Of a DNA stretch of 64,000 nucleotides, positions 61,592 through 64,000 are shown in pieces (position 1 is the first letter of the stretch; each line of letters begins with the position of its first letter). The notes beneath the pieces were generated by a model. The model ran no database searches and was not told the origin of the DNA. It worked only from the letters and a program-made list of their open reading frames with translations. The stretch lies in NCBI GenBank assembly GCA_045633565.1, contig JAZQYO010000011.1, positions 1 through 64,000 of the forward strand. Reading direction: 5' to 3'. The position numbers and the translations under genes are program-made. Origin of the DNA: RGIG7450 sp045633565. Lineage in GTDB: Bacteria; Bacillota; Clostridia; RUG12999.

Positions 61592-62374
61592 TTAAATTTC
61601 CTCGTCACCGTGTTTGTTCATCCACTCGATGGCTGCGTCAAAGGCTACAAGGTCAAGGTCGGCAAGTGTGTTGGTAAGAAAAACCACACCCTCACATTCC
61701 CCTGCTAAAATCTTTTCACGTGCCCAGTCAAGCTGCCATATTACGCCCTCGGCAGTGGCTTCCTTTTCAGTTCCGAAATCCCACAGATAGCAGCCAAGCT
61801 GACGCTTTTTGCCCTCTGTAAGCCTTTTGAAAATCTCCCATTTTTCAGGAATCTGCGGAATATTTTTTTCCTCCCAGTTCCACATTATTGCCCCGTCAAA
61901 TGATTTCAGCACTTCTTTATGGAAATCATCGCCTTCGGTTGTAATGCCTATGTCATGGGTATAAACCACCATCCACATATCCATAGGGCGAACTTCGTTG
62001 TTTTTAAGACGGTCTCTTATTTTGGGGAGATTGTTCATATCAATGGGCTGCTTTCCGTTCAGTCTTACAAAATCGTCAAAAACAATTCTCTTTACATTCG
62101 GGAAATCTGCCGCTTCCTTTATGATTGGCTCAAGTGCCGCCGGGTCATCGCACGCCTTATAGCATTCCCAGCCAACCTCATTTAAAGTTGTAAAAGACTT
62201 GTTATACTGTCGGATATTGACATCCCAGTCAAGCGCTATCATATAGTTGTTTTTGACTCCAAGGTAAAGACACGCTTCCATCGGTGTCATACGGGAAGGT
62301 CTGTTATTTCCCCATCTGTCATTAAAAATACCCTCCGGATGTCCCCACATCCAAAATTTGTCACGAAGCTTCAT
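61592..62374 (-). CDS. Unrecognised protein, possibly a TIM-barrel fold
   Basis: 260 residues, no signal peptide or membrane segment, rich in Trp and acidic residues. Alternating strand-helix segments are seen (NNYMIALDWDV; FPNVKRIVFDDFVRL; MDMWMVVYTHDI; FDGAIMWNWEEKNI; KRQLGCYLWDFG; CEGVVFLTNTL), which suggests a beta/alpha barrel like that of glycosidase-related proteins. I cannot assign a family. It starts with a good GGAGG-like site and is divergent from an AraC regulator, so it may be part of a sugar response. Confidence 0.7.
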   Translation of the reverse strand: MKLRDKFWMWGHPEGIFNDRWGNNRPSRMTPMEACLYLGVKNNYMIALDWDVNIRQYNKSFTTLNEVGWECYKACDDPAALEPIIKEAADFPNVKRIVFDDFVRLNGKQPIDMNNLPKIRDRLKNNEVRPMDMWMVVYTHDIGITTEGDDFHKEVLKSFDGAIMWNWEEKNIPQIPEKWEIFKRLTEGKKRQLGCYLWDFGTEKEATAEGVIWQLDWAREKILAGECEGVVFLTNTLADLDLVAFDAAIEWMNKHGDEEI

Positions 62375-62422
62375 TTTTGAATCCTCCTTGATTTTATTTT
62401 ATCTATATGTTATAGTATAGTA

Positions 62423-62439
62423 AATCAACTAATGGGGCA
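62423..62439. promoter_or_regulatory. Candidate operator, copy 3 of the shared motif
   Basis: AATCAACTAATGGGGCA lies between the divergent barrel-like and AraC genes. Compare with 2633 and 13282. Role inferred. Confidence 0.35.
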
Positions 62440-62474
62440 AGTTACAATCGGATAAAAAATATGGAGATTTGAGT

Positions 62475-63266
62475 ATGAGTGTTTTAAACAGAGCTCTTTG
62501 TAAAAATATAAACAGTTTTCAGTTGACATTGCTTTTTTTTGGACATGCAAAGGTTGACAGTAGCTGGAAAGGTAAAGTTGTAAATCCTTCCTGTTCCCGC
62601 CTTTATTATGTCATCAAAGGCACTACTGTAATTACTACCGAAGGCGGCTCGTATGTCCTCTCCCCCGGAAGATGGTATCTTCTTCCGGCTGGATGTACTT
62701 ATGAGTACAACTGCGAAAGAGAAATGGAGCATCTTTATTTTCACATAAAACTTTCGGGCTCGGATGGTCTTGACCAGCTTAAAAACTGCAAAACTCCCCT
62801 TTGTCTTGACTCCCCCGACCTCCAGCCTCAGAATTTTTCTCCTGAATTTAAAATTATTGACGGACTTTTGCTGCACTCCAAGATTTATTCGGTTGTTCTT
62901 TCAATTTTAAAAATACATAATGTCAGCATAAGCAGCAAGACCCTTTCCCCCTGTGTTATAAAAACTATTTCCTATATCAGAAAAAATCTATCAGCACAGC
63001 TTACCACCGAAAAAATTGCTGAAAATGCTTTTGTTTCAAAGAGTACACTTACAAAGCATTTCAGAAAAGAACTTAATATGTCTGTTCAGGAATATCTTTA
63101 TGACTCAATTATGTTTGAGGCCGTGCAACTTCTTACCCGAAGTTCACTTTCCATTCTGCAGATAAGTGAAAGCCTAGGGTTTTCCGACCAGTTTTATTTT
63201 TCAAGACGGTTCCATCAGAAATACGGGACATCACCACGAGAATACAAAAAGAATATGCTAATATAA
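62475..63266 (+). CDS. AraC-family transcriptional regulator
   Basis: 263 residues from the ATG at 62475 (GGAG at 62463); an in-frame TTG at 62469 is less likely. A cupin-like sensor (SRLYYVIKGTTVITTEGGSYVLSPGRWYLLPAG) precedes two HTH motifs (LTTEKIAENAFVSKSTLTKHFRKEL; LSILQISESLGFSDQFYFSRRF, then GTSPREYKK). It resembles the AraC protein at 20232 in both halves. It probably regulates the divergent gene at 61592 and perhaps other carbohydrate genes. Confidence 0.9.
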   Translation: MSVLNRALCKNINSFQLTLLFFGHAKVDSSWKGKVVNPSCSRLYYVIKGTTVITTEGGSYVLSPGRWYLLPAGCTYEYNCEREMEHLYFHIKLSGSDGLDQLKNCKTPLCLDSPDLQPQNFSPEFKIIDGLLLHSKIYSVVLSILKIHNVSISSKTLSPCVIKTISYIRKNLSAQLTTEKIAENAFVSKSTLTKHFRKELNMSVQEYLYDSIMFEAVQLLTRSSLSILQISESLGFSDQFYFSRRFHQKYGTSPREYKKNMLI

Positions 63267-63332
63267 AAAAAGACCGCTTCGCGTGTTTCTCTAAGGGATG
63301 TTTAGTGAAATACTTGTAACGGTGCGGAAGTT

Positions 63333-63363
63333 GGGTGAACAGTTTAGGCTGTTCACCCTTTTC
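63333..63363 (+). terminator. Intrinsic terminator after the AraC gene
   Basis: The 10-bp stem GGGTGAACAG/CTGTTCACCC is followed by a T-run. It lies between the AraC gene and the convergent recombinase gene. Confidence 0.82.
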
Positions 63364-63370
63364 CTTTGCC

Positions 63371-64000
63371 TTAAATTTGACCTGCATTTCCTATGTGAGT
63401 GAAATATATATCGATTTGCTGTGTTGCACTTTTCGACCGTTTTTCACTTCGTTCGTGTATAACGATTTTGGATACAAAGGTCAATAATACTTCTGGTGTA
63501 AGTTCTTTGATGTGAATATACTTCTTAGCCAGTGCAATGAACTTATCCGTATTCGTTACAGAAGATTTAATTGTTTCAATTTCATCTTCCAATTCAGGTA
63601 TCCTTAATTCTACATCCTTTTGTTCTGATGTGTAGCCGCCCGACAGCATATGGAATTGGTCATCTGTAATTCGTCCCAGCACATTATCTTCATACAGTCG
63701 TTTGAACAAAGATTCCAACTCATTCTTACGCTTTTTGAGTCTTCCAAGCTCTGCTGACTTTGCCGATAATTCTTTCCGGCTTTCGGCAGAGGTTTTTTGA
63801 TTTATGAATTCTGCGAATTCTTTAGTCTTTGTTCTGGCATAGTATGTAATTCTTCTGATTTCTTCAAGAATGATTTCGTCCAGAACTGATTCCCTTATAG
63901 AATGAGGCGTGCATTGTTCTTCGCCTTTGTGTTTTCTGTACCTGCTGCATATGAAATGAAACGCTGATGGTTTTAGTGTTTTGCCTCTGACAAAGTAAAG
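63371..64000 (-). CDS. Large serine recombinase, C-terminal part (DUF4368 type)
   Basis: The reading frame is open from the right edge to the stop at 63371 (about 209 residues visible); the catalytic N terminus is outside the window. It opens in the zinc-ribbon region (FHFICSRYRKHKGEEQCTPHSIRESVLDEIIL), runs through a long coiled coil, and ends with a segment typical of the DUF4368 tail (IVIHERSEKRSKSATQQIDIYF). Such recombinases move Tn4451- or Tn1549-like elements. An integrative element probably lies to the right, and its end may be near 63,300-63,370. Confidence 0.85.
   Translation of the reverse strand, partial: LYFVRGKTLKPSAFHFICSRYRKHKGEEQCTPHSIRESVLDEIILEEIRRITYYARTKTKEFAEFINQKTSAESRKELSAKSAELGRLKKRKNELESLFKRLYEDNVLGRITDDQFHMLSGGYTSEQKDVELRIPELEDEIETIKSSVTNTDKFIALAKKYIHIKELTPEVLLTFVSKIVIHERSEKRSKSATQQIDIYFTHIGNAGQI

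Noticed and set aside
1..64000. CRISPR array, rRNA or tRNA genes
   Set aside because: No spaced direct repeats of CRISPR type, no TTCGAATC-type tRNA arms and no rRNA segments were noticed on either strand; short tRNAs could be missed by eye.

Overview
This 64 kb window is chromosomal DNA from a low-GC, endospore-lineage Firmicute, most likely an uncultured gut member of the Clostridia. The evidence is: an S-layer (SLH) protein; a spoIIM gene next to a xer recombinase gene, the usual Firmicute order; hrcA-grpE-dnaK-dnaJ under a perfect CIRCE element; SigA-type promoters with 16-17 bp spacers; strong AGGAGG ribosome binding sites; and U-tract terminators between convergent genes. No rRNA, tRNA or CRISPR array was seen.

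Layout. 1-13,000: surface and catabolic genes. These are an SLH protein start, a D-2-hydroxyacid dehydrogenase with an FAD oxidoreductase, two glycoside hydrolases (GH43-like propeller and GH78 alpha-L-rhamnosidase), and a minus-strand six-gene cluster headed by an L-serine dehydratase that carries its own XRE DNA-binding domain. 13,400-28,000: a secreted SGNH hydrolase with a small XRE regulator, ruvC, argG with an ArgR-like box, an operon for an AraC regulator, a flavoprotein, an SGNH hydrolase, CoaX and an ECF S-component, then hom-lysC-PPTase, apgM, and a polar amino-acid ABC transporter. 28,000-29,300: a lone but intact phage terminase large subunit. 29,300-43,000: the heat-shock operon running into prmA and rsmE, three tandem M42 aminopeptidases, proC, spoIIM, a Xer recombinase with changed catalytic residues, and ruvAB. 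43,200-48,350: a BMP/nucleoside-type ABC transporter whose binding-protein gene is separated from the ATPase gene by three 69-bp repeats and two strong hairpins. 48,355-56,585: a complete shikimate/Phe/Tyr operon (aroF-tyrA-aroB-aroA-aroC-pheA-aroEK-aroQ). 56,584-64,000: a MATE exporter, an acyltransferase-like protein, rpsO-pnp, an unrecognised protein divergent from an AraC regulator, and the C-terminal part of a large serine recombinase that runs off the right edge.

The most notable item is the leader of the aromatic operon (48,355-48,572). A consensus promoter is followed by a 30-codon ORF with a good ribosome binding site. Eleven of its codons 6-19 are Phe or Tyr. Next comes an intrinsic terminator just before aroF. 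The RNA can form a 12-nt antiterminator (48487-48498 with 48545-48556, one mismatch) and a competing upstream pairing (48421-48426 with 48493-48498). This is the logic of ribosome-mediated attenuation as in enterobacterial pheA, but in a Firmicute and controlling a whole shikimate operon. Other points of interest are the XRE-serine dehydratase fusion, the AroE-AroK fusion, the degenerate Xer, the orphan terminase, a structured dnaK-dnaJ spacer, and a 17-bp motif shared by three catabolic intergenic regions.
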